DNA of 64,000 nt from Chryseobacterium sp. MEBOG06. GTDB taxonomy: Bacteria > Bacteroidota > Bacteroidia > Flavobacteriales > Weeksellaceae. The stretch spans positions 3,410,001-3,474,000 of the forward strand of contig NZ_CP084580.1 of the NCBI RefSeq assembly GCF_021869765.1. Direction: 5' to 3'. Below the pieces are notes generated by a model that did no database searches, was not told the origin of the DNA, and saw only the letters and a program-made list of their open reading frames with translations. Every line of letters begins with the position of its first letter. The stretch's first letter is position 1. The position numbers and the translations under genes are program-made. Below are positions 8,783-17,756 of this stretch, piece after piece.

Positions 8783-9123
8783 TTCTTTATTTTTTGTTGA
8801 TGTAAAATTCCGAAATACTTGTACAGCATAAGTAGCCGGATCTATCCTCCATTTAACCAAAAACAGCAAGTTTTAGATATTGGGTTTATAAAATAAATAA
8901 AAAGTCTACAAAAACAATAGACTTTAATTGTTAAATTTTATTTCCTGCCTAAAATGATTCTTTATAAAATTTTATTACAATTTTAAAACAAACATAAAAT
9001 ACTAATAATCAATTATTTAAAAATACCAGCAATCATTAAATCCAATTACCCTACTAAAACAGTAGACTTATATGATATATCTCATACATCCTGCTAATAA
9101 GGTTTTATGATTTATTAAATACT
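8783..9123. other. AT-rich intergenic region with one small hairpin
   Basis: About 340 bp with no ORF worth calling. An 8-bp stem, AAAGTCTA (8901-8908) / TAGACTTT (8918-8925), could be a weak terminator or a remnant. The 12-mer CTCATACATCCT at 9081-9092 recurs at 9416-9427, either side of the small ORF. Confidence 0.4.
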
Positions 9124-9153
9124 TTTGACACAGTTAAAAAAAACATAAATTTT
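9124..9153 (+). promoter_or_regulatory. promoter upstream of the Cys/Met-rich small ORF and susC
   Basis: TTTG at 9124-9127, 18-bp spacer, then TAAATTTT at 9146-9153, one base from TAnnTTTG. The start site would be about 9158-9161, almost on the ATG of the small ORF at 9160. It could equally drive the SusC/SusD genes with a long leader. Confidence 0.5.
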
Positions 9154-9159
9154 ATTCTC

Positions 9160-9315
9160 ATGAATAAGAACTACTTTGATTCTTACCTATGCAACACCAT
9201 GGCTGAAAAACCTGCTCAACAAAAGCGTTGTGCAGAATATGCCTTTTCACAGCACAACATTACTTCTCAGAATATGTGTTTTGATATGATGTGCAAAATG
9301 ATGATGATGTTATAA
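9160..9315 (+). CDS. small Cys/Met-rich peptide, unknown function
   Basis: A 51-codon ORF. The peptide begins MNKNYFDSYLCNTMAEKPAQ and ends MCFDMMCKMMMML, with Cys at 11, 24, 40 and 45 and eight Met in the last 13 residues. It has no signal peptide or GG leader. A promoter lies directly before the ATG and SusC begins 200 bp later. Cys and Met crowding suggests metal (copper, zinc) binding or a modified peptide, but I recognise no family. It may also be a chance ORF in the SusC leader; the promoter placement and composition are the only support. Confidence 0.45.
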   Translation: MNKNYFDSYLCNTMAEKPAQQKRCAEYAFSQHNITSQNMCFDMMCKMMMML

Positions 9316-9515
9316 CCTTTCGAAGACATACATCCATTACTGTAGGAATTAAAGCCGCTTAACGCAAGGCCTATTTTATCCGGGTATACCTCCTGTAAAT
9401 TTTAACATGTTGTCTCTCATACATCCTCCCTGAAAAAGGAGGCAGGGACTTCCTGTTTCTTAATCAGCAGGATCAGCAGTAATACACAATTCAACTTTAA
9501 ACCTAGATTAATATA

Positions 9516-12470
9516 ATGAAAAAGAAACAATGCAAACTTGGTGTATTGGCTTTACTCCTATTCGCGGAATACGGCTTTGCACAAAGTAAAGACAGCCTTT
9601 CCAGGGAAACCTCTATAAAAGAAGTAGTGGTGGTCGCCTTTGGAAAGCAGAAAAAAGAAGAAATAACCGGATCGGTACAATCATTAAAAGCCAAAGACCT
9701 GTCCAGCCTTCAAAACGGAAATATCCTTCAGGGAATTGGAGGAAAAGTAGCCGGAGTACAGGTGATTTCTTCGGGACAGCCTGGCTCGCAGCCCATCATC
9801 AGAATGAGAGGAATAGGCTCTATCAATGCCTCAAGTGATCCTCTAATTGTATTGGACGGGATTCCCTACAGCGGAAATCTAAACAGTATTGCTGCATCCG
9901 ATATTGAAAGTATTTCTTTCCTTGAAGATGCTTCTTCCAACGCTTTATACGGTTCCCGCGGAGCGAATGGGGTAATTATTGTGAATACCAAAAGAGGGAA
10001 AAACAAAGGGCTGAGTGTGGAAGCTGATATAAGAACTGGAGTAAACTTCAGATCTATCGATGATTACTCCGTTTATACCTCTCCACAGGACTATTATACT
10101 GCCTACTACAACAGAGCCAGAATAGGCGAAGTGGCAAGATTGACACAACCGGGAGCTATACCTTCCGGAACATCTCCTCATGAGGAGGGAATTTCTGCCC
10201 TGGGAAAACTTGGTTATAATGCTTATAATATCCCGTTTAGCAACCTTATCGGGAAAGACGGTTCTTTCAATCCGGATGCTCAGCTACTGTATCAGGACAA
10301 TTGGAAAAAACTTCTTTTCAAGCCTGCATTAAGGAGAGAAGCTACGGTGGGAATTAATGCTAATGGTGACCAGGTAAAGTCATACACGTCCCTTAATTAC
10401 CTTGACGATAAAGGATATCTTATCTCTTCCGGATTTGAAAGGTTTGGAATCAGATCGAACGTTGACTACTCTATCACGTCAAAATTAAAATTGACGAGTG
10501 CGCTCTCCTATACTTATAGTAAGCAGGACTTTGGAGAAACGGGAGGGTTTTCCAATCCTTTCCAGTTTGCCAGAAATATAGCTCCTTTTTATCCGGTTTA
10601 TCTGAGAGATAACAATTACCAAAGGCTGTATGATAATCACGGAAATGCATTGTATGATTATGGTGATGGGCAGGGACCTAACGGATCAACAAGATCTTAT
10701 GCCGTTTTTGAAAATCCCGTGGGAAACCTTCAAAAGGATAAATCTCAGACTACAAGTAATATCACCAATATTAACCTTGGCTTAAATTATGAAATTATAA
10801 AAGGGCTGGATTTCACATACAATTTCGGAGCTTATCTGGAAAATGTAAAAAACCTTCAGTTTGGAAATACAGAAGGGGGAACTTCCTCTTCTGTGGGGGG
10901 CACCATTTCACAGGGCTCTTCATTCAGATATACATTGAACCATCAGCAATTGCTTACGTATCAGAAGAAACTGGCTAAGCATAATTTCAATATTCTTGTT
11001 GGTCATGAATTAAATAAAATAAAAAACGAAGGCTTCTCCGGATCAAAGCAGCAGCTTCTATTACCGAATTCAACATCTTTTGATAATGCAGTAAAAATAA
11101 CGGATTTATCCGGAAACGGGTATGAATATGCTGTAGAAGGTTATTTCTCAAGATTACTCTATAATTATGACGGAAAATATTTCTTTAATGCCAATATTCG
11201 TAGAGATGGATCTTCTGTATTTTCTCCGCAAAGCAGATGGGGAAATTTTTATGGACTGGGATTAGCATGGAATGTAGCGAAAGAGGAATTTCTTAAAGAT
11301 AATAGTGTAATCAATTCTTTGAAATTAAAGGCTTCTTACGGACAGCAGGGAAATGACAACATCCTACTTGACGGGTCTAACAGAGATTATTATGCGTATC
11401 AGGACATCTATGGAATCAACAATTTCGGTGATGGCAAACCGGTTTTATCGCTGAAAAAACAAGGAAATAAAGATTTAAAGTGGGAAACATCGAAAAACCT
11501 GAATGCAGGATTTGAAATTTCCCTTTTAAATAACAGAATAAACTTAAATGCCGACTATTTTGAACGAAAGGTCTCGGATATGATTTATACTCTGCCACTT
11601 CCTCCTTCTAATGCAGGTTCTTATGTAAAGTATGGAAATATTGGGGATATGACTAACCGGGGAGTTCAGGCTAATATTAATGTAGATATTCTCCGCAATG
11701 AGCAGATTCAGTGGAGTTTCTACGCAAATGCAACACATTATAAAAATAAAATTACCAGATTACCAGCCGAACAAAGAAATACGGGTCTTGTTAGCGGGCT
11801 GTTTATCCTCACCGAGGGAGGGGACCGATATACTTATTATTTAAAAGAATTTGCTGGGGTAAACCCTCAGAACGGAGATGCCTTGTGGTACCGTACCACA
11901 ATCAATCCGGCAACCCAAAAGGAAGAAAAAACCATTACCAATAATTATAAGGAAGCTACGGATTACAATACCGGAAAATCAGCTATTCCAAAGGTTTATG
12001 GTGGATTTGGAACGGATGTTACTTATAAGAGATTTAATGTGTCTGTTAATTTTGCCTATCAGTTTGGCGGCTATGGTTATGATGATATTTACAGAAGCTT
12101 ATTCCATTCTGACACTTACGGCTCCAACTATTCTACGGATTTGAATAAGACGTGGACTCCGGAGAATCCAAATGCAGCTTTACCAAGAGTGGACCTTACT
12201 TCTACCAATCAAAATGGCAACTCAACGCTTTATCTTATCAAATCAGATTATATAAGTCTTCAGGATGTAACCTTCTCTTATCAGCTCCCCGAAAGCTTTT
12301 CGCAGCAGGCAGGTTTATCGGGCTTAAAAATATATGTTTCCGGAAACAACCTTTATCTATGGTCCAAAAGAAAGGGCTATGATCCACGGACTTCTTTAAC
12401 CGGAGTATCAGATCCATACAGATATTCTCTATTATCAAGCGTTTCTGTAGGTTTCAAATTAACATTTTAA
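9516..12470 (+). CDS. SusC/RagA family TonB-dependent outer-membrane transporter
   Basis: A 984-residue outer-membrane receptor. Signal peptide MKKKQCKLGVLALLLFAEYGFAQ is followed at once by the plug domain at residues 34-157, starting SIKEVVVVAFGKQKKEEITG and including PLIVLDGIPY and ALYGSRGANGVIIVNTKRG. The 22-strand barrel fills the rest and ends in VGFKLTF with a terminal Phe. The N-terminal carboxypeptidase-D-like repeat common in SusC is absent. It imports large substrates (glycans, peptides) with its SusD partner, powered by TonB. No degradative enzyme, sigma/anti-sigma pair or sensor sits beside it, so the substrate is unknown. Confidence 0.93.
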   Translation: MKKKQCKLGVLALLLFAEYGFAQSKDSLSRETSIKEVVVVAFGKQKKEEITGSVQSLKAKDLSSLQNGNILQGIGGKVAGVQVISSGQPGSQPIIRMRGIGSINASSDPLIVLDGIPYSGNLNSIAASDIESISFLEDASSNALYGSRGANGVIIVNTKRGKNKGLSVEADIRTGVNFRSIDDYSVYTSPQDYYTAYYNRARIGEVARLTQPGAIPSGTSPHEEGISALGKLGYNAYNIPFSNLIGKDGSFNPDAQLLYQDNWKKLLFKPALRREATVGINANGDQVKSYTSLNYLDDKGYLISSGFERFGIRSNVDYSITSKLKLTSALSYTYSKQDFGETGGFSNPFQFARNIAPFYPVYLRDNNYQRLYDNHGNALYDYGDGQGPNGSTRSYAVFENPVGNLQKDKSQTTSNITNINLGLNYEIIKGLDFTYNFGAYLENVKNLQFGNTEGGTSSSVGGTISQGSSFRYTLNHQQLLTYQKKLAKHNFNILVGHELNKIKNEGFSGSKQQLLLPNSTSFDNAVKITDLSGNGYEYAVEGYFSRLLYNYDGKYFFNANIRRDGSSVFSPQSRWGNFYGLGLAWNVAKEEFLKDNSVINSLKLKASYGQQGNDNILLDGSNRDYYAYQDIYGINNFGDGKPVLSLKKQGNKDLKWETSKNLNAGFEISLLNNRINLNADYFERKVSDMIYTLPLPPSNAGSYVKYGNIGDMTNRGVQANINVDILRNEQIQWSFYANATHYKNKITRLPAEQRNTGLVSGLFILTEGGDRYTYYLKEFAGVNPQNGDALWYRTTINPATQKEEKTITNNYKEATDYNTGKSAIPKVYGGFGTDVTYKRFNVSVNFAYQFGGYGYDDIYRSLFHSDTYGSNYSTDLNKTWTPENPNAALPRVDLTSTNQNGNSTLYLIKSDYISLQDVTFSYQLPESFSQQAGLSGLKIYVSGNNLYLWSKRKGYDPRTSLTGVSDPYRYSLLSSVSVGFKLTF

Positions 12471-12479
12471 AAGAGTACA

Positions 12480-13943
12480 ATGAAAAAAATAAAATATTTT
12501 ATAGCAGCTATAGCCATCGGCATCATTACCCAGAGCTGTGCCAGTGATCTGAATACACTTCCAGAAGGAGATATATCGGGTGAACAGCTGAATGATGATC
12601 AGTCCAAGCCTGAAAAAATTCTCGGTGGGATTTACCTGGATCTTCGCAGCAACGGAGCCGGAGGAACTACTTCTCACTCAGATTTTGGGATAATGGCTGT
12701 AAAGGCAGGAGCTGATCTGATGTCTAATGATGTAATACAGTCTACGAACCAGCATTTGGGAATGTTTTACAATTATGAAGCAACCAATGCCAGTAACTCT
12801 GCTTCAGAGATTGTATGGACTACTTTTTATGCAAGAATATTTATGATCAACAAACTCCTTGATGATCTGCAGCAAGATACAAGTACAAAAAACAGAGCGA
12901 TCAAAGGGCAGCTTCTTGCACTGAGGGCTTATTCTTATTTCTATCTCGTTCGGTTTTATGCCAATGATTATAAAGGACATCAGTCTGACCCCGGATTACC
13001 TTTGGTTCTTACCGCCAGCAATCCAAGTCAGGGGCTTCCCAGATCTACGGTATCAGAAGTTTACACACAGATATCCAGAGATATTGAAGAGTCTGTTGTG
13101 CTTCTGGATAGCTATGCGCGCCCATCCAGAGCCCAGATCGATCAGAGAACAGCTAAAGCAATCGCTGCTGAGGTCTTTTTGCAGACAGGAGATTATGTGA
13201 AAGCCGTAAAGTATGCTGAGGAAAGCAGACAGGGTATCGCTCTGATGACTGAAAATGAATACACCACTACAGGGTTTTCCAATATCAACAATCCTGAGGT
13301 AATATGGGGATTCCATAATACGATTTCGACAATGAGTATCGGAAATTATTATGCATCTTTCTTTTCTATGTTTGATAATACCAATGAAGGGTATGCCGGA
13401 GCTGCACAAATCCGTAAGCTGATCGACAAGCGTCTTTACGAAGCGATTCCGGAAACAGATTATCGTAAAAAGGTTTTCAATGGCAGTCAGAATGCCCAGT
13501 ATACTTTTAACGCAAAAACAAAGAACTATCCTCCCTATGTGAGCTGGAAGTTTAAGGATCCTACTCTTTTTGAAGGTGATTATATCTATATCCGAGCATC
13601 TTCCCTTTATTATATAGAAGCTGAAGCGCTTGCCAGACAGGGAAGAGAGGCTGAAGCCAGACAGGTATTGTTCGAAATCACCGCTAAAAGGGATAAAAAC
13701 TACTTATTATCTTCAAAAACCGGCAATGAACTCATCAATGAAATTATCCTGCAGAAAAGAATAGAGCTTTGGGGAGAAGGATACGCCTGGTTTGATATGA
13801 AAAGATTAAACATTCCATTGGAAAGAGTTTACACAGGGACCAATCATACTTTTGGAAGATTTAACCTTACTCCGGATAAATTCAAATTCCAGATTCCTAA
13901 TAAAGAAATTAATAATAACCCACAAATCAAACAGAATGACTAG
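12480..13943 (+). CDS. SusD/RagB family nutrient-binding outer-membrane lipoprotein
   Basis: A 487-residue lipoprotein with lipobox IITQSC and modified Cys20. The SusD pattern is clear: an N-terminal LPEGDISGEQL, an alpha-helical TPR-like core (LALRAYSYFYLVRFYAND), and the C-terminal block ILQKRIELWGEGYAWFDMKR. SusD caps the SusC barrel at the cell surface and delivers substrate to it. The gene lies 9 bp after susC, so translation is probably coupled. The ligand cannot be deduced. Confidence 0.93.
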   Translation: MKKIKYFIAAIAIGIITQSCASDLNTLPEGDISGEQLNDDQSKPEKILGGIYLDLRSNGAGGTTSHSDFGIMAVKAGADLMSNDVIQSTNQHLGMFYNYEATNASNSASEIVWTTFYARIFMINKLLDDLQQDTSTKNRAIKGQLLALRAYSYFYLVRFYANDYKGHQSDPGLPLVLTASNPSQGLPRSTVSEVYTQISRDIEESVVLLDSYARPSRAQIDQRTAKAIAAEVFLQTGDYVKAVKYAEESRQGIALMTENEYTTTGFSNINNPEVIWGFHNTISTMSIGNYYASFFSMFDNTNEGYAGAAQIRKLIDKRLYEAIPETDYRKKVFNGSQNAQYTFNAKTKNYPPYVSWKFKDPTLFEGDYIYIRASSLYYIEAEALARQGREAEARQVLFEITAKRDKNYLLSSKTGNELINEIILQKRIELWGEGYAWFDMKRLNIPLERVYTGTNHTFGRFNLTPDKFKFQIPNKEINNNPQIKQND

Positions 13944-13994
13944 ATAAAGAAAAACCTTCGCTGAAAAGCACGACAATTTTAATATATTTTGATA

Positions 13995-14026
13995 ACGAGG
14001 CTGTCCCGGAAATGAGACAGCCTCGT
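13995..14026 (+). terminator. hairpin terminator after susD
   Basis: ACGAGGCTGTC (13995-14005) pairs with GACAGCCTCGT (14016-14026) around a 10-nt loop, followed by a short T-rich run. Confidence 0.75.
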
Positions 14027-14096
14027 TTGTGATTTATCAATGAGCTTCTGTTTAAACCACTCCATCTACCCGTTGAAATTAAGCTCGATCAGCTTT

Positions 14097-15416
14097 TTAA
14101 TCAAACTTAATAAACATCTGATTAAAATTCAATGTCATCTTACTGAATTGGCGGATCACATCCTGACCGATGTTTCCATAAACAGTTTTCTCGTTGATTT
14201 TAGTTGTTAACAGATTGATATTTTTCAGAGGAATTTCTTTCCCTAATATATGAAAGGTATAATTCACCTTAAATCCCGGATATTCAATTTTTCCGCCTGC
14301 CCCTCCCATAGTGACTGCCCCGAGCCTGTACTTCATATCTATTTTCTTTTTATTTTCCTGATAAAAGGGAGCATACAGGATTGTATAGTCTGAACCTGTA
14401 TCAAAGCTGAAATGTCGCCCATCCATGAAAATAAGAGGAGTTAACCCATCCATTGCCATATTGGACGGGCTGTTTATTTTTGTTTCTGTATTGGGTACTA
14501 TAAAATAATCGTCCTGCGTTAATTGTACTTCTCTTAAAGCCTCAATCACAGGAAATCCAAGAACGCCATTGATCTGATAATTAATTTGCGGAAAGCTGAG
14601 TGCATCATCTGCGAATACAAGAAATACCACATTTTCCGCTATTATATTTCCAAAAGTCATTTTTTCACAAACGGCAAGATCTGCTTTGACGGCAATACCA
14701 GTAATGGCATCTACTTCGATATCAGCAGGAATCACATTTATCTTCAGGCGGCTGGCCGTACTGGCAGAAATAGTGGAAATATTGGCTCCCGTATCAAAAA
14801 TAAAGTTCATGGAATCTTCTACAACCTTTACTTTAAGGTTTTTTAAGCCTGCAACATCCTTTACCATTTTCAGGCGGGTACCCCCATTCATGGTAATTTT
14901 TTGAGGAGGCTTATTTTCCAGAACGATCCAGATTTTCAGATTGTTTTTCAGGTCTTTTCTTTCTTCATCTGTAAGCAGATAGTCATATTTTTGAAGGGTC
15001 GTCTGCACTGCCCTTTTCGCTTCTGAATAGTTATATTGCTTCATGCTGTTATCTTCCCGGATACGCCATAATTTAAACATCAGTGAGTCAGGAATGCTGG
15101 TTTTCAAAGTGAGCAATTGTGAAATTTTCTGATTAGATTCTTCAGGCTTATTAAATGCATTATCAAGAACTGCTTCCATAAAGTACTGATATGCTATCGG
15201 TAACTCTTTCTTATTTCCTGCAAACAGATCCCTTGCTTTGAAAAAATTCTTTACTTTCACCTGCTTATACATCACATTAAATGCTGAACTATGGCTCTGT
15301 GCAAAACCAACAGCTGATATGCACAGTAGAACCAATATCAATACTGTCCTCAGAAATGATTCTGATCTTAAAAATGTTTTCCTTTTTTGGATATTACTAT
15401 TGAAATCTTTCATCAT
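14097..15416 (-). CDS. exported retropepsin-like aspartyl protease with two DTG motifs
   Basis: A 439-residue protein. The N-terminus has a basic stretch and then a hydrophobic core LRTVLILVLLCISAVGFAQ, a signal peptide with a long n-region. Residues 45-170 are helical. Two aspartyl-protease repeats follow, each with a DTG: Asp208 in FIFDTGANIST and Asp339 in FSFDTGSDYT. Two DTGs in one chain make a pepsin-like single-chain active site, whereas retropepsins need a dimer. The start may be either of two adjacent ATGs. It is probably periplasmic; substrates are unknown. It lies convergent to susCD and divergent from the beta-lactamase. Confidence 0.85.
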   Translation of the reverse strand: MMKDFNSNIQKRKTFLRSESFLRTVLILVLLCISAVGFAQSHSSAFNVMYKQVKVKNFFKARDLFAGNKKELPIAYQYFMEAVLDNAFNKPEESNQKISQLLTLKTSIPDSLMFKLWRIREDNSMKQYNYSEAKRAVQTTLQKYDYLLTDEERKDLKNNLKIWIVLENKPPQKITMNGGTRLKMVKDVAGLKNLKVKVVEDSMNFIFDTGANISTISASTASRLKINVIPADIEVDAITGIAVKADLAVCEKMTFGNIIAENVVFLVFADDALSFPQINYQINGVLGFPVIEALREVQLTQDDYFIVPNTETKINSPSNMAMDGLTPLIFMDGRHFSFDTGSDYTILYAPFYQENKKKIDMKYRLGAVTMGGAGGKIEYPGFKVNYTFHILGKEIPLKNINLLTTKINEKTVYGNIGQDVIRQFSKMTLNFNQMFIKFD

Positions 15417-15627
15417 GATTGTATTCGTTTTTTTAAGTTTGAACCTACCGTTCTATCGGCTAATTTATTAAATATCATTAAACTATGATTTTAAAAACAA
15501 ATCGATTCTTTATTCTTATGAAAAATAACGGAACTACAGGCGTCGCTTTCTTTTTATTTCAATAGAAATCATTTAAAAACAGGAGGAGATAGCCGGCATA
15601 CTTCATCAAACAAGTGTTGGAAAAACT

Positions 15628-15635
15628 TATATTTG
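15628..15635 (+). promoter_or_regulatory. -7 box upstream of the beta-lactamase operon
   Basis: TATATTTG, a full match to TAnnTTTG, with the expected start site near 15641 and a leader of about 30 nt to the ATG at 15672. No good -33 element is seen. Confidence 0.5.
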
Positions 15636-15671
15636 GAAAACTAAAAAACATTCGAAATAACCACTCACCAA

Positions 15672-16562
15672 ATGACAAAGAAAATTATTTTCACACTACT
15701 CATCACACTTTCAAGCCTGCCCCTTTTTTCTCAGAAAAATAAACGTCCGGAACTAACAAAAACAATTGAGACTATTCTCTCAAACAAGAAAGCAGATGTG
15801 GGGGTATCAATTATTGGTATTTCCAACAGGGATATCATACAAATCAATGGCAGCAAATCCTACCCTATGCTGAGTACAGTGAAGTTTCCGATTGCACTGG
15901 CAGTTCTGCACAAAATAGAGAAAGGCGAACTTTCTATGCAACAAAAATTATTGATCAAAAAAGAAGAACTTCTGGAAGATACCTGGAGTCCGTTCAAAGA
16001 AAAATATCCTGACGGAAATATAGAAATCACACTGGAAGAGGCCTTGAAATGGATCGTTTCCTACAGTGATAATAATTTAACAGATATTCTGCTAAGACTG
16101 ATTGGCGGGCCTCAGTATGTTCAACAGTTCATTGACAGTAAAAATATGGTCATTAAGAATGATGAAGAGGCTATGCATAAAAACTGGGAGTCTCAGTTTA
16201 TCAATACGATTACCCCTAATGAATCCATCCGTTTACTGCAGGAATTTTATAACGGAAAAATCGTAAACAAAGAGCATTCTCAATGGCTTTATACTGCTAT
16301 GCTCAATAACATAGCAGGAATGAAAAGGCTTAAAGGCAAACTTCCGAAAGAGGTGAAAGTAGCTCACAGAACAGGAACTTCCTTTACTAATGATGCCGGA
16401 ATGACAGGCGCAGTGAATGATTTTGGAATTATTGAACTTTCATACAACAGGAGAATATATGTTGCCGTTTTCGTTCATAATACCTACGAAAAATTTGAAA
16501 ATGCAGAAGCTATTATTGCCGAAATTGCTAAAGCGGCCTATGACTATTACAATAAAAAATAA
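15672..16562 (+). CDS. class A beta-lactamase (subclass A2-like)
   Basis: A 296-residue periplasmic serine hydrolase with signal peptide MTKKIIFTLLITLSSLPLFS. Motifs in order: S68-T-V-K71 (nucleophile and general base), S132-D-N134, omega-loop Glu165 in DEEAMHKNW, and R233-T-G (VAHRTGTS) where most enzymes have KTG. The NDEEAMH and VAHRTGTSF contexts resemble the PER/CfxA/CGA group common in Bacteroidota. It should hydrolyse beta-lactams, probably penicillins and cephalosporins; the KTG-to-RTG change leaves the range uncertain. It stops 3 nt before the next serine hydrolase gene. Confidence 0.9.
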   Translation: MTKKIIFTLLITLSSLPLFSQKNKRPELTKTIETILSNKKADVGVSIIGISNRDIIQINGSKSYPMLSTVKFPIALAVLHKIEKGELSMQQKLLIKKEELLEDTWSPFKEKYPDGNIEITLEEALKWIVSYSDNNLTDILLRLIGGPQYVQQFIDSKNMVIKNDEEAMHKNWESQFINTITPNESIRLLQEFYNGKIVNKEHSQWLYTAMLNNIAGMKRLKGKLPKEVKVAHRTGTSFTNDAGMTGAVNDFGIIELSYNRRIYVAVFVHNTYEKFENAEAIIAEIAKAAYDYYNKK

Positions 16563-16565
16563 ACT

Positions 16566-17603
16566 ATGATTAAAAAAAAATTATTCTTCACAGTTACACT
16601 CTCCGTTTTACTGTCTACAGCTGTCAATGCACAAAAGAAAGACACTTATACCCGCAAGATCGATAGTATTATCACTGCTTCTTTTCCTTTAAAATTCAAC
16701 GGAGTTGTTCTGGTTTCTCAAAAAGGGAAAATAAAATATATGAAATCCAATGGCTACAGGGATTTAAAAAAAAAGATACCTTTGAAAACAGATGATCAGT
16801 TTGAAATCATGTCAAACTCAAAGCAGATTACTGCCGTTTTGGTTTTACAGGCTGCAGAGCGGGGAAAACTGGATCTCCATACGCCCATAAAGAAATATCT
16901 GCCGTCTCTTACCCAGTCATGGGCAGACTCCGTTACGGTGCATCATCTCCTCAACCATACTCATGGTATTTCAGACATTCACAAACCTGCAGCTTTCAAA
17001 GCGGGTTCACAATTCAAGTACGGAAACCTTTCTTATATGCTTTTAGGGGATATTCTTAAAAATACAACCGGGAAAAGTTTTAAAGAACTGGCAGGTTTAC
17101 TTTTCAAAAAATTAGACATGAACAGCACATTTATTTATAACAGCAGAAATAGTCAATCTCTAGTTCCTGGCTATAAAAGTGAGAATAACCATTTTGAAAA
17201 AGTAAAAGAAACATTCTTAAATGATGACCTTGCACCTGCGGCAGGTGTAATTTCTACCGTACAGGACCTTGTAAAATGGGATGAGGCACTTTTTAAAGGA
17301 AAGCTTCTTTCCCCGGAATTTCAGAAACAGATGCTCACTCCTTCCACTACCTCTCAGCACAATGTTTTCGGGAAAGAAAGTATGGGATTTGGGTACAATG
17401 TGAGAATCATCAAAGAAGCAGGTCTCACTTATTATGGAGTTACCGGACTTGGCGATGGCTTTACCAGTCTGAATGTCTACTTCCCTTCTACAGATACAGC
17501 TTTGATCATTCTTGAAAACCAAATGCCGGAAAACAGGGGAAACTGGAGTTTTCAGGAAGCAGCAATCAAAAATGTGGTATTGAAAAGCATTACTTCGAAA
17601 TAA
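16566..17603 (+). CDS. serine hydrolase, class C beta-lactamase/PBP4*-like fold
   Basis: A 345-residue exported protein with signal peptide ending LLSTAVNAQ. The active-site SxxK is S83-N-S-K86 in EIMSNSKQIT and the YxN is Y152-G-N154 in FKYGNLSYMLLG. The third motif, usually HxG or KTG, is replaced by YGVTGLGDGF. Relatives include AmpC, D,D-peptidases and esterases, so true beta-lactamase activity is not assured. The 3-nt gap after the class A enzyme shows co-transcription and probable translational coupling, suggesting a shared cell-wall or antibiotic-resistance task. Confidence 0.85.
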   Translation: MIKKKLFFTVTLSVLLSTAVNAQKKDTYTRKIDSIITASFPLKFNGVVLVSQKGKIKYMKSNGYRDLKKKIPLKTDDQFEIMSNSKQITAVLVLQAAERGKLDLHTPIKKYLPSLTQSWADSVTVHHLLNHTHGISDIHKPAAFKAGSQFKYGNLSYMLLGDILKNTTGKSFKELAGLLFKKLDMNSTFIYNSRNSQSLVPGYKSENNHFEKVKETFLNDDLAPAAGVISTVQDLVKWDEALFKGKLLSPEFQKQMLTPSTTSQHNVFGKESMGFGYNVRIIKEAGLTYYGVTGLGDGFTSLNVYFPSTDTALIILENQMPENRGNWSFQEAAIKNVVLKSITSK

Positions 17604-17625
17604 TAACGTTTAATAAACATCATAA

Positions 17626-17656
17626 AGAGACAGCCTCTATTTCTGAAGCTGTCTCT
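17626..17656 (+). terminator. hairpin after the beta-lactamase operon
   Basis: AGAGACAGC (17626-17634) pairs with GCTGTCTCT (17648-17656) around a 13-nt loop. The T-tract after it is weak (GTTATTATTT). Confidence 0.65.
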
Positions 17657-17756
17657 GTTATTATTTCAGGGTACGATATGATTTTCCCACAGATTAAAAA
17701 GGATTTTTATCTCTATCTTAGAATTTTATTTAAAACTGCGGGTGCAGTACTTTTTG

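Noticed and set aside
9081-9427. Repeated 12-mer CTCATACATCCT at 9081-9092 and 9416-9427
   Set aside because: Two copies 335 bp apart with no extended similarity; too short to claim an element.
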